Assembly: GCA_022601445.1 (NCBI GenBank)
Contig: JAJACP010000014.1
Span: 1-32,795 of the forward strand
DNA: 32,795 nucleotides
Source of the DNA: Chlamydiales bacterium
Lineage (GTDB): Bacteria; Chlamydiota; Chlamydiia; Chlamydiales; JAAKFR01
Direction: 5' to 3'
Of the stretch, positions 8,385-16,551 are shown one piece after another (the stretch's first letter is position 1; each line of letters opens with the position of its first letter). Below the pieces are notes generated by a model. That model had not been told where the DNA came from and ran no database searches. It saw only the letters and a list, made by a program, of their open reading frames with translations. The translations under genes and the position numbers were made by a program.

Positions 8385-9595
8385 GCGATTTAGCACACCT
8401 TCTCGCCACCTCCATTTGCCAAACCCTGTTTGAGGCGGGGCATACAGCCTATTTTGCTGGTGGCTGGGTGCGCGATCTTTTACTGAATCAGCCAACCGAC
8501 GAAATCGATATTGCTACCAGCGCTTCTCCTGAAGTGATTCAAGAGCTCTTTCCCAAAACCATCCCTGTTGGAGTCGCTTTTGGAGTGGTCATTGTTGTGC
8601 TTGAGGGCATGAATTTTGAGGTAACCACCTTCCGCAAGGATCACCCTTACCACGATGGGCGTCACCCAAATGGCGTTGACTTTTCAACTCCAGAAAAAGA
8701 TGCGCAGCGCCGCGATTTTACCATTAACGGGCTGTTTTACGACCCCCTAAGTGAGTTTATTTATGATTATGTAGAGGGGAGAGAAGATTTAGAAAAAGGG
8801 GTGATTCGCGCCATTGGTAATCCTGATCTCCGTTTTGAAGAAGATCGGCTGAGAATGATCCGAGCCGTGCGTTTTTCGGCCCGCTTTGGATTTCCGATTG
8901 AAGAGCAAACTGAAACAGCCATTGTCAAGCATGCGCACACGCTTTTTCCTTCCGTATCAATCGAGCGCGTTTGGCAAGAACTGCAAAAGATGGCAGCCTA
9001 TCCCCATTTTGATCTCGCTCTGCTTCAACTCAAGCATCTTGGCTTGCTCACAACGATTTTTCCTCAATTACATGGGGTAGATATTGAGAAATTCGTCTCT
9101 GTTTTTCCTTATTTTCCCCTCAAGTGCCCCACCATTCTTTATATTTTAGAACTCTTTCCAGACACCACTTTGGAAGAGCGTTTGACCCTTTGCGACTATT
9201 TGAAAGTCACCAATGAAGACAAAAAGCTCACCACTTTTTTCACCCACTCTTCTCATTACTTTAGCCATGCTGGCACAGAGCCATATGAGTGGGTACATTT
9301 TTATGCAAATCCCTATTCTGAGCTCTTTCTTCAGATTCAAGGAGCCCGTATCTACCCTCCTGAACGGGCTGTTTTTATGCACGAGCACACGGCTCGCAGA
9401 GAGCGCTTAAAGCCGCACATCGAGCGGATTCAATCGAATCGTCCTCTTGTCACAGCCGCCCTTTTGCAAGAGCATGGGATTAAACCGGGGAAACAACTTG
9501 GAGAGCTTTTAAAGCAAGCTGAGCGTTTCACCATCAACCACAACCTTGATTCTGCTGAGCAAGTTGTGCAAACGCTTCTGAAAGAAGATCGATAA
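8381..9595 (+). CDS. pcnB: CCA tRNA nucleotidyltransferase / poly(A) polymerase family protein
   Basis: Class II polymerase-beta-type nucleotidyltransferase. The N-terminal signature [22 protein letters not shown] (residues 27-48) holds the metal-binding Asp40 and Asp43. The [13 protein letters not shown] motif and the downstream [21 protein letters not shown] segment are diagnostic. These enzymes either add CCA to tRNAs or polyadenylate RNA, and sequence inspection cannot separate the two. The neighbouring tRNA-Gly lacks an encoded CCA, so the genome needs a CCA-adding enzyme. The start overlaps the clpX stop by four bases. In Chlamydia, as I recall, the gene in this position is named pcnB. 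The 3' end overlaps the convergent glycosyltransferase gene by 62 bp. Confidence 0.9.
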   Translation: MSDLAHLLATSICQTLFEAGHTAYFAGGWVRDLLLNQPTDEIDIATSASPEVIQELFPKTIPVGVAFGVVIVVLEGMNFEVTTFRKDHPYHDGRHPNGVDFSTPEKDAQRRDFTINGLFYDPLSEFIYDYVEGREDLEKGVIRAIGNPDLRFEEDRLRMIRAVRFSARFGFPIEEQTETAIVKHAHTLFPSVSIERVWQELQKMAAYPHFDLALLQLKHLGLLTTIFPQLHGVDIEKFVSVFPYFPLKCPTILYILELFPDTTLEERLTLCDYLKVTNEDKKLTTFFTHSSHYFSHAGTEPYEWVHFYANPYSELFLQIQGARIYPPERAVFMHEHTARRERLKPHIERIQSNRPLVTAALLQEHGIKPGKQLGELLKQAERFTINHNLDSAEQVVQTLLKEDR

Positions 9596-10580
9596 GCGCT
9601 TGATTCGTAGGATAGGTGGTTTTTTGGGGAGCCTTCACATCAGTTGTAAAAGCCCGCTCTAGCTCTGCATGCGGCACAATCAGTGCATCACCCTCAGCCG
9701 CTTCGATCATTTCACGCACATCACAGCAAATCACAGGTGTACCTAAAGAGCGTGCTTCGGCAATTGGCATACCATATCCCTCGTACAACGAGGGCATCAC
9801 ATACGCTTTTGCGCCTTTAACCAGAGCATTTAATTCTTGATCAGGCAGATAGCCCAAACACAGTATTTGAGAGGATTTCTTTTGCAGCTCTTTTGCGATT
9901 TCAGAGTCGCGCCACCCTTTGGCTCCAACCAAAACCAGAGGGTGTTTTCCTTGGAAAGCGCGCAGTGTCGGCACAATATTTTTTCTAGGCTCCCGCGTGC
10001 CGACCATTAAGTAGTAGTCTTTGGATTTAAGAGAAAACTGTTCTAATACTGCATCTGCCACAGTCAGGTCTTTAAGGGGAGGAATGATTACCTGGTCAGC
10101 CTTTAAGCCATAGTATTGCTCAAGACGTGTAGCGGTCCCTTGAGAAATTGTGGTGATGACATCTGCTTTTTTATAGAGATATTTCCCAAACCAACGGAGA
10201 TAGGTTCCTCTGACACGTGAAACCGTTTTAGGATAGAGGCGATAAGTAAAATCATAGACTGTGATCACGCTTTTGTGGCGTGCCCACAAAGGAACCGATT
10301 GCGTGGTCCCCCAGAAGAGATCGATCTGCTCTTTTTGGCAGAGCCAGGCTAACGTTGTTTGGCTCCAGAGCGCTTCACTGAAACCCAAAAATGGATGCAC
10401 TCTGACCGTAACATTCTTGTACTCTGCTAACTTAGCTAGTCTACTTGAGTGGCAAATCGCATAGAGAAAGAATTGATCCTTGCCCCTTTTCCGGATAAGT
10501 CCTTCTAGCAAGTAGTAAACGTAATTGCCTACTCCTGTAAGGTGTTCTTTCAAGGGCGTGGCATCGATCCCTATTTTCAT
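9534..10580 (-). CDS. Glycosyltransferase family 4 (GT4), 348 aa
   Basis: GT-B fold glycosyltransferase, transferring a sugar from a nucleotide donor onto a growing glycan. The N-terminus MKIGIDATPLKEHLTGVGNYVYYLL has the glycine-rich acceptor-side loop. The C-terminal donor domain has GTREPRKN and the E-x7-E type element in EGYGMPIAEARSLGTP. I chose the ATG at 10580; an in-frame TTG at 10628 lies inside the inverted repeat and would add a non-family extension. The Shine-Dalgarno is poor and the start is only 3 nt from a strong hairpin. It is the last gene of the 13-gene minus-strand run, 64 bp after the dehydrogenase, and its 3' end overlaps the convergent nucleotidyltransferase gene. Substrate unknown. 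Confidence 0.9.
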   Translation of the reverse strand: MKIGIDATPLKEHLTGVGNYVYYLLEGLIRKRGKDQFFLYAICHSSRLAKLAEYKNVTVRVHPFLGFSEALWSQTTLAWLCQKEQIDLFWGTTQSVPLWARHKSVITVYDFTYRLYPKTVSRVRGTYLRWFGKYLYKKADVITTISQGTATRLEQYYGLKADQVIIPPLKDLTVADAVLEQFSLKSKDYYLMVGTREPRKNIVPTLRAFQGKHPLVLVGAKGWRDSEIAKELQKKSSQILCLGYLPDQELNALVKGAKAYVMPSLYEGYGMPIAEARSLGTPVICCDVREMIEAAEGDALIVPHAELERAFTTDVKAPQKTTYPTNQALIDLLSEAFAQLAQQNQGCG

Positions 10581-10583
10581 TCC

Positions 10584-10645
10584 GACTATTCTGCACGCTA
10601 TTGCAGAAAAGTCACGACTATTCCGCAATAGCGTGCAGAATAGTC
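10584..10645. repeat. Perfect 21-bp inverted repeat with 20-bp spacer
   Basis: The arms at 10584-10604 and 10625-10645 are exact reverse complements (first arm begins gactattctgcacgc), separated by a 20-bp spacer. The spacer carries a further copy of cgactattc (10615-10623), repeating 10583-10591. The element covers the last codon and first stop-codon bases of the dehydrogenase and ends 3 nt before the glycosyltransferase ATG. No T-run follows in either direction, so it does not look like a standard Rho-independent terminator. It could be a dispersed palindromic element or an RNA hairpin controlling the last gene. Confidence 0.9.
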
Positions 10646-11669
10646 AGAAACAACAGACCAGCCCTCTTCCAACTTTTCCTGCCTGCAGCTCATCTACCAG
10701 GTGATTGATCTGATCGAGAGGTACCTCATGGGTAATTAACTGACTTAAATCAATCCTCTTATTGAGAAAGAGATCGACATAATGCGCCACATCCTGATCA
10801 ATGGCGCTCTTGCCTCCCCATGTCCCGATAATCCGCTTCCCTCGAATGAGCTCGAAGGGATCGATGGAGATCTGCTCTCCCTTGGGAAGATTCCCTGCCA
10901 ACACGCAGAGGCCATTTGGGGCTTTCAAAGAGCCAAAAGCCTTTTCCATTGCATCTCGTCTCCCTGCCGATTCGAAGACAAAATCAACTCCCGCACCCTC
11001 TGTCATCTCAAAAATCGCAGCTATGGGATCGCGCTCTTTAGCATTAATCGTATGCGTGGCGCCACAGGCGCAGGCGCGCGCGAGTTTTGATTCGCTCACA
11101 TCCACGGCAATAATCGGATGCGCTTTAGCCCCTTTTGCAGCCAGAAGGGCGCTTAAGCCCACTCCTCCTGAACCAAAAACAGCAAAGGAATTTCCCTCAT
11201 GGAGCTTCATTTCATTTTTGACAACTCCGGCGCCTGTGGGGATGGCGCATCCGAGTAGAGCAGCTTCTCGGAGAGGCATCTCTTTGGGAATGGGAACAAT
11301 CCGATTTTCAGAGATGACGGCATGAGTCATAAAGGTACTGATCGCTCCAGAGTTGACATGGCCATAACAACAACCAGGGACATCGGCGCCTGTTCCTTTG
11401 ATCCAGGTTAAAACAGCGTGGTCACCCACTTTCACCTTTGACACTCCAGGCCCTATAGCCTCCACTACTCCTGATCCTTCGTGCCCCAGAGTATGTGGAA
11501 TGAAGCGGTCTTCCCCTTTAAGGCCGTTGATTTCATTGAGTTGGCTATGACAGAGACCACTGTAGGCGACGCGCACCAACACCTGTCCAGGTTGGAGTTC
11601 AGGAATCGTGAGCTCTTGGATCTCTAGAGGCTCTTTTTGCTTAGTGAGTACAGCAGCTGTTGTTTTCAT
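10644..11669 (-). CDS. Zinc-dependent alcohol dehydrogenase family protein
   Basis: Medium-chain NAD(P)-dependent dehydrogenase. The catalytic zinc ligands are recognisable: Cys40 (GLCHSQ), His63-Glu64 (LGHEGSG) and Cys141 (GCAIPTG). The Rossmann motif is GSGGVG (167-172). The lobe that normally carries four structural-zinc cysteines has only Cys100-Cys101, so the structural zinc is probably absent. Start MKTTAAVLTKQ at 11669 overlaps the upstream SDR gene by 29 bp, indicating one transcript. Within a sugar operon it most likely oxidises or reduces a sugar or a small carbonyl compound, rather than serving fermentation. The substrate cannot be read from sequence. Confidence 0.9.
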   Translation of the reverse strand: MKTTAAVLTKQKEPLEIQELTIPELQPGQVLVRVAYSGLCHSQLNEINGLKGEDRFIPHTLGHEGSGVVEAIGPGVSKVKVGDHAVLTWIKGTGADVPGCCYGHVNSGAISTFMTHAVISENRIVPIPKEMPLREAALLGCAIPTGAGVVKNEMKLHEGNSFAVFGSGGVGLSALLAAKGAKAHPIIAVDVSESKLARACACGATHTINAKERDPIAAIFEMTEGAGVDFVFESAGRRDAMEKAFGSLKAPNGLCVLAGNLPKGEQISIDPFELIRGKRIIGTWGGKSAIDQDVAHYVDLFLNKRIDLSQLITHEVPLDQINHLVDELQAGKVGRGLVCCF

Positions 11670-12459
11670 TGCTTTTTGGGGGAAATGTTTGGTTCCCTTC
11701 TCTTCTCAATTTGTAAAAATCAGGATTCTGTTTCACATGATTTTCTAGCGTATCCTCCCCCCAAGGATCATAAACTACGCTATAATTTCTACCGCCAAGT
11801 TCCGGATTAGAAGAGTGAATCAGCCAATTACAACAGGCAACTACTTCTTCCATGGAGGTAAATTTTTGATCTTTCAGACGGTCAAGCGTGCGTTCTAAGT
11901 TGGAACCCGCTTTTGTCTTCGCCTGGATTGTTTCCTCATGTATCTTGGTCTTGACCCAACCCGGTCCTACTATCACAAAACGTACATCTGGCATCTCAGC
12001 GTCTAATAGCTCACACATTTTGATGAGGGCAATTTTTGATAACGCATAAGCTGAATAATTGGGAGCTGCACTATTTGTCCCAGCTCCTGCAAAAAAAAGA
12101 ACTGTAGCGCCTTCACTCCGATAGGGCAAAAGAGCGTGCACCATTTGCAAAGGACGCAAAAAATTGGCCTCAATCCCCTGCTCCCAGTTAGAAAAGGGGG
12201 TCGTTTCAAAGGGACCAATTGGATTTAGTGTCCCTGACGAACAAACAAGCACATCCCAATTCGGCATTTTTTTTTGAATAGAGGCCGCTGCATTCTCAAT
12301 GGAGTGCGGTGAAAGCAAATCACAAAATAGACTTTCCGTATCAGCTGGGGGAACGGAGGTACGATAGGTGCCGATCACTTCCCACCCTTTTTGCGTCCAA
12401 TCTTGGCAAAGCGCCGCTCCAATATCACTGGAGGCCGAAATCACAATCGCCTTTTTCAT
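11641..12459 (-). CDS. Short-chain dehydrogenase/reductase (SDR)
   Basis: NAD(P)-dependent oxidoreductase of the classical SDR type, 272 aa from the ATG at 12459. That start gives an ATGA overlap with the upstream methyltransferase stop and puts the cofactor-binding strand at the N-terminus (MKKAIVISASSDIGAAL). An upstream GTG/TTG-type extension would be unusual. The first glycine of the TGxxxGIG motif is replaced by Ser (SASSDIG), a known variation. The active-site Tyr and Lys are in YSAYALSK, followed by the PGWVKT segment. It could reduce a keto group on the sugar or on the product of the neighbouring TPP enzyme. The substrate is unknown. Confidence 0.88.
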   Translation of the reverse strand: MKKAIVISASSDIGAALCQDWTQKGWEVIGTYRTSVPPADTESLFCDLLSPHSIENAAASIQKKMPNWDVLVCSSGTLNPIGPFETTPFSNWEQGIEANFLRPLQMVHALLPYRSEGATVLFFAGAGTNSAAPNYSAYALSKIALIKMCELLDAEMPDVRFVIVGPGWVKTKIHEETIQAKTKAGSNLERTLDRLKDQKFTSMEEVVACCNWLIHSSNPELGGRNYSVVYDPWGEDTLENHVKQNPDFYKLRREGNQTFPPKSNENNSCCTH

Positions 12460-13142
12460 CGCTTTTCTACACCCATCGACCAAATGTAATGCGACATAGG
12501 ACCATAGCCGGTATGCACCACCTCATCGTTCATGCCAAACATAAACACATGTTTGAAATACTGTTCGTTTAACTCTTTCAGCGTCTTCTGACTCTTCAAG
12601 TTGATGTGCTGTACGCGGCTCCGTTCGCTCGCATACTCATTAGCCGTCATATTGGGAGTTCCTGTCAAAAGGACACTGGAGGGTTTCATGAAGTGCAAAA
12701 TGTTTTCCATAAAACGGCTCTCTTCAGCAGGCTCAATATGTTCAATCACATCGATGGAAAAAGCGGCATCTGCTTCCACCTGTAATGGCGCTTTGTTGAG
12801 ATCAATCACTTCAAATGTAACGTTTTTTAAATGACCTAATCGCCGTCTACACCCTTCGATGTTACGCTCATCCCAATCGACACAATGCAGATGACCGACA
12901 GCTTGCGCCATGATAGGCACTCCAAAACCATCTCCTGGTCCTATCTCAACCACATAATCTCTTCCCTCTAACATTTTGGCACAAAACTTGTAGCGCGAAA
13001 GTACAAAGGACATGTGTTTCGGATCGTTCATTAAACTATAAGAGGTCCAAGGGCCTAAAGGAATTTCATCACACGTAAACTGATAATCGGTTCCTTCACG
13101 ATAGCAATCCCAAGCAGTACGTTGTTCTTCTGTTGTTCTCAT
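12456..13142 (-). CDS. SAM-dependent class I methyltransferase, 228 aa
   Basis: SAM-binding motif I is EIGPGDGFG (about residues 66-74). A downstream acidic strand end (VDWDERN) should bind the ribose, and DVIEHIEP is typical of UbiE/COQ5-like methyltransferases. The ATG at 13142 lies 8 bp after the stop of the TPP enzyme, and the gene ends in an ATGA overlap with the SDR. It probably O-, N- or C-methylates the sugar made by this operon. The C-terminal part (GYGPMSHYIWSMG) is not diagnostic. No signal peptide, so it acts in the cytoplasm. Confidence 0.88.
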   Translation of the reverse strand: MRTTEEQRTAWDCYREGTDYQFTCDEIPLGPWTSYSLMNDPKHMSFVLSRYKFCAKMLEGRDYVVEIGPGDGFGVPIMAQAVGHLHCVDWDERNIEGCRRRLGHLKNVTFEVIDLNKAPLQVEADAAFSIDVIEHIEPAEESRFMENILHFMKPSSVLLTGTPNMTANEYASERSRVQHINLKSQKTLKELNEQYFKHVFMFGMNDEVVHTGYGPMSHYIWSMGVEKR

Positions 13143-13150
13143 TTTTTTCT

Positions 13151-14905
13151 CTAAGTGGGCTGTAACTCTTCTTCAAGGCTCTCCTGAGCGATTTGCGCCA
13201 TCTCTGCTTCTGAGAGTCTAGGATTTAAATCTTCTAAACCAGCGCCAAACTTTAACATAGGGACAATCTTCTGATCTTCAAGCACCTCTACATTACAAAC
13301 ATAGGGGCCAGGATGTGAATAAATCGATGCGATCTCAGAAAGATCATCATCGTGTTTTAAAGAGAAGAAAGGTAGGTCAAAAGCTTCAGCCAGCTTTTGG
13401 TAATCAGGAAAATAGAGGCCTGAGGGTACATCAACAGCAACATAGCGCGACCCCAACCAGGTGTCTAACGTTTGCTTTTGAATCCCATGCCCCTGGTTAT
13501 CAAAAATAAAAATACGGACAGGCAAATTAAAACGGCGCACGGTAGCCAATTCTTGAAGTGACATCATTAATCCACCGTCACCTGTCAAACAAACAATGGG
13601 TCTATTTGTAGCAAAAGCGGCTCCCACACTTGCTGGAAGTGAATACCCCATGGGAGTATGATTCCAGGCAGAAAATAGACGCTGATCTTTTTTGAAGGCA
13701 AATTTTTGACACACCCAACTTAAATTTGCCCCAGTATCCCCGATGATGATCGCTCCTTCCTCCACCTCTCGAGATAGCTCTTGGATAAAAAAATAAGGAT
13801 TAACACGCGTTCCCCCTGTATTAAATGTAATGGGATATCGGGAGCACCACATCTTGATTTTTTCACGCCAGCTGCTGAAACAATCTGTGAACTCAGATTG
13901 TGATAAACACTGTTTTAAAAAGTCAGGAAGGTGGGCTTCCACCTTCAAATCAAGCTCAAATGACTCCTTATCAAATTTATTGAGCTCTTCTGGATCAATA
14001 TCGACCATTATTTTTTTAGCATTTGGAGCAAAAAGATTTTGCTTTCCTCCTGTAATCATTTGGGAAAGGCGTGTTCCAAATGAAATAATCAGATCAGAAT
14101 ATTGGAGAGCAAAGTTTCCTCCTCTTGGCCCGCACACACCCGCTCGACCCATATTGAGTGGATCATCTTCGGTCAGCAAATCGGCCCCACCCCAGGTTAA
14201 AACACAGGGAAGTTGATGTTGACGGACAAATGCAAGGGCTTCTTTTTCAGCTTTGGAGTAATGCACCCCCCCCCCTAAAATAACAACAGGACGTTTTGCT
14301 CGCTTAAGCATTTGCAGAAAGGGGAGTACCGGCATCTCAGACCACTTAACCGGAGGAGGAGTAAACCCTTCTAATTGCGATGGATCAATCTCTTCGCGCT
14401 GCAGATCGTCTGGTATATCTAAAACAACAGGTCCCGGACGCCCCTCTTTGGCAAGATAAACAGCTTTTTCCAGCTCATACCGAATTTTAGAGGGATCTGT
14501 AACCAAAACAGAGTACTTAGTGATGCTTTCAAATAAGGAAACAATATCCGTTTCTTGAAAGCCTTTTTGACGCAAAGCGCGTGTTTTTTTAATCCGAAAA
14601 CGGGCCACCTGCCCGGTAATGACAACCACCGGGATAGAGTCAACATAAGCGTTACAGACACCAGTCACCATATTCGTGGCGCCCGGACCACTTGTGCTCA
14701 TGGCCACTCCCAAATTCCCCGTAACCCTAGAGTACATATCGGCAGCCGCGATACTACTTTGCTCGTGCTGACCGGGAATGCACGCTAAATCAGGATGGCG
14801 CGAAGAGGAGTCGATTAAGTGGACAACAGCTCCACCTGACACAAAAAAAACGTGTCGGACTCCCCTTTGTGCAAAAAAATCTGCAACATAATCAGAAAGT
14901 TTCAT
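13151..14905 (-). CDS. Thiamine-pyrophosphate enzyme, acetolactate-synthase-like
   Basis: Full-length three-domain ThDP enzyme (584 aa) of the POX/AHAS family. The catalytic Glu48 sits in PGQHEQSS, and the ThDP/Mg motif runs from GDGG (442-445) to FDNQGHG (Asn470). The central domain (residues about 190-330) is of the FAD/nucleotide-binding type. No small regulatory subunit and no other branched-chain amino acid genes are nearby, so a role in valine/isoleucine synthesis is unlikely. Related enzymes in polysaccharide loci transfer a two-carbon unit from pyruvate onto keto-sugars (YerE is the precise precedent), and that is the favoured inference. The start ATG at 14905 overlaps the upstream methyltransferase stop by four bases. 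Confidence 0.88.
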   Translation of the reverse strand: MKLSDYVADFFAQRGVRHVFFVSGGAVVHLIDSSSRHPDLACIPGQHEQSSIAAADMYSRVTGNLGVAMSTSGPGATNMVTGVCNAYVDSIPVVVITGQVARFRIKKTRALRQKGFQETDIVSLFESITKYSVLVTDPSKIRYELEKAVYLAKEGRPGPVVLDIPDDLQREEIDPSQLEGFTPPPVKWSEMPVLPFLQMLKRAKRPVVILGGGVHYSKAEKEALAFVRQHQLPCVLTWGGADLLTEDDPLNMGRAGVCGPRGGNFALQYSDLIISFGTRLSQMITGGKQNLFAPNAKKIMVDIDPEELNKFDKESFELDLKVEAHLPDFLKQCLSQSEFTDCFSSWREKIKMWCSRYPITFNTGGTRVNPYFFIQELSREVEEGAIIIGDTGANLSWVCQKFAFKKDQRLFSAWNHTPMGYSLPASVGAAFATNRPIVCLTGDGGLMMSLQELATVRRFNLPVRIFIFDNQGHGIQKQTLDTWLGSRYVAVDVPSGLYFPDYQKLAEAFDLPFFSLKHDDDLSEIASIYSHPGPYVCNVEVLEDQKIVPMLKFGAGLEDLNPRLSEAEMAQIAQESLEEELQPT

Positions 14906-15555
14906 GGCATAAACCAGTAATAGTCACCTGTATAACCTACCTCAGCAAAAAGCGCTTTCCACTCATCCACATGCAAAATCGTCTTCGCCGTCAAATTCCA
15001 GTCAAACATCAGTTCTTTTTCCTCATCATTCCGATAGGCGTCGACTGTCACATAACTGTTTTTTGCACTGACACGCTCAATTTCTCTCAGCGCCTGCTTC
15101 AAATCATCCAGTTCAAGATTGTGAACAGTGTTGATCGCAATCACTAAATCAAAAGCATTGTCTGCGTAGGGAAGCGCGCGCGCATCGGCTACCTCTAAAA
15201 AGGGGCGCACCTCTTCTTTACTGTGCTTTACCGCATACTCTGAAACATCCACTCCTTTAACAGAAACACCCGGAATCAGCTCTTTGAAATCATAAAGCAT
15301 AAATCCTTTAGCGCAACCAATATCTAGAACTGTGGATTGTGCACCAAGGGTATAATGCTTTTGGAAAGTCGGGACAACGGGCTGCCAAAAACGGGGATGA
15401 TAGGCAAAGCCACCATAGCCATGGCGCCGCTCTCCATCAAAAAACTCCTGTCCAAACTGTCGCGCAATTTGACGATCTTCATCTGTCTTTGTGGCTCCCC
15501 GCCCTTTCACATTCCGTTTCGTTTTGGGGTAGTTCTCTAACAAATCAATTTCCAT
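14902..15555 (-). CDS. SAM-dependent class I methyltransferase, 217 aa
   Basis: Motif I is VLDIGCAKGFMLYDF (residues 76-90). The next acidic position is VKGVDVSEYAV, and the motif-IV region is FDLVIAINTVHNL. The first 70 residues are basic and hydrophilic and include GYGGFAYHPRFW, probably substrate-specific. The start at 15555 lies 3 bp after the stop of the dehydratase-like gene, and the stop overlaps the TPP enzyme start. It is a second methyltransferase in the operon, with no close resemblance to the one at 12456-13142. This suggests at least two methylations or acyl-unit modifications of the product. Specificity unknown. Confidence 0.88.
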   Translation of the reverse strand: MEIDLLENYPKTKRNVKGRGATKTDEDRQIARQFGQEFFDGERRHGYGGFAYHPRFWQPVVPTFQKHYTLGAQSTVLDIGCAKGFMLYDFKELIPGVSVKGVDVSEYAVKHSKEEVRPFLEVADARALPYADNAFDLVIAINTVHNLELDDLKQALREIERVSAKNSYVTVDAYRNDEEKELMFDWNLTAKTILHVDEWKALFAEVGYTGDYYWFMP

Positions 15556-15558
15556 GGC

Positions 15559-16551
15559 TCACTCTTTGTGCATGTATTCTAAAGGTTCTTTGGCAATCTC
15601 ATCAAAATGTTGTTCGATCCACTTCACAGTCTGTGTCAGCCCACTTTCTAAGGAAATCTCTGGCTTCCACCCCAGCTCATGGCGCGCTTTACTCGAATCA
15701 ATCGTATACGCTTTGTCTTGACCCAGCCGCTCTTCTACAACCTCGACAGCATTTTCAAATGTCAGATTCATCTTTTCTGCGAGCATGGCCACCACATCCC
15801 GTACAGCCACACCTTTGTCCGGAGAGAGATGATAAATCTCTCCAGCTCTTCCTTGTTCCATGGCAAGCAGCTCTCCTTTAGAGACATCTCGGATGTGGAT
15901 ATAGGATTTCACCGCATGCCCCCCTCCATGAAGGGGAATTTTTTTGCGCTGCTTCATGTAGATAATCGAGCGCGGAATAATCTTAAACAGCTGTTGATGA
16001 GGCCCATAAACATTAGTTGCCCGGATCATCACCATGGGGAAATTAAAGTTTTTCACAAATGTGAATAGGGAAAGGTCTCCAGCTGCTTTAGATGCTGCAT
16101 AAGGCGTTGTAGGATTAACCGGTGTCTCCTCGGAGATAAAGCCTTCACAAGTGCCATAGACCTCAGGCGAAGAGATATGCACATACTTCTTCAAATAGAC
16201 ACTGTCTTTTAAAAGGTTAGCCAGCTGGGTTAGGGAGACAGCATTTGTCTGAAACCAGTGGTGAGGATGTTTCCAGCTGGGAGCCACTTCGCTTTGCGCA
16301 GCAAAATTCACCACATACTCTGGCTGAAAAGTCTCTAGCAAAGCGGCTAGCTTATCGAGATCATGATTGAGATCAATCTGTTGAAAACGAAAAAGGGGAT
16401 GCTCCCTCTCTTTATAAGAGAGAAAGAGCGAACTTTTTTCTGGCGAGCGACTCACGCCCACCACTTCGTACGATCCCTCTTCGAGCAGAAGGTCGACAAA
16501 ATCGCTCCCAGAAAAAGAATTACTGCCAATCACAAGTACTTTTTTCATCAA
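15559..16551 (-). CDS. NAD-dependent NDP-sugar 4,6-dehydratase-like protein
   Basis: Extended SDR of the RmlB/GDP-mannose-4,6-dehydratase type, 330 aa. The Rossmann start is VLVIGSNSFSGSDFVD, a degenerate GxxGxxG. The active-site segment is ISSPEVYG, where RmlB has Thr-Asp-Glu, so the catalytic Asp position is Pro while Glu is kept. Tyr and Lys are in YAASKAAGD. The C-terminal GQDKAYTIDSSKARHELGWKP stretch is RmlB-like. The family makes 4-keto-6-deoxy sugars; the Pro substitution means an altered or different dehydratase/epimerase reaction cannot be excluded. It overlaps the E1 beta gene by four bases. Confidence 0.85.
   Translation of the reverse strand: MMKKVLVIGSNSFSGSDFVDLLLEEGSYEVVGVSRSPEKSSLFLSYKEREHPLFRFQQIDLNHDLDKLAALLETFQPEYVVNFAAQSEVAPSWKHPHHWFQTNAVSLTQLANLLKDSVYLKKYVHISSPEVYGTCEGFISEETPVNPTTPYAASKAAGDLSLFTFVKNFNFPMVMIRATNVYGPHQQLFKIIPRSIIYMKQRKKIPLHGGGHAVKSYIHIRDVSKGELLAMEQGRAGEIYHLSPDKGVAVRDVVAMLAEKMNLTFENAVEVVEERLGQDKAYTIDSSKARHELGWKPEISLESGLTQTVKWIEQHFDEIAKEPLEYMHKE

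Noticed and set aside
10801-11325. 174-aa plus-strand open frame opposite the zinc dehydrogenase
   Set aside because: It is entirely antisense to a well-supported gene, has a low-complexity Ser/Pro/Ala composition and no ribosome-binding site of note; a shadow frame.
13151-14905. Branched-chain amino acid acetolactate synthase (ilvB)
   Set aside because: No ilvN, ilvC or ilvD nearby; the setting is a glycan operon between two methyltransferases.
15339-15881. 180-aa plus-strand open frame opposite the methyltransferase and dehydratase-like genes
   Set aside because: Spans the junction of two real minus-strand genes and shows no domain; a shadow frame. The same applies to the plus-strand frames at 13830-14216, 16744-17112 and 18021-18500.
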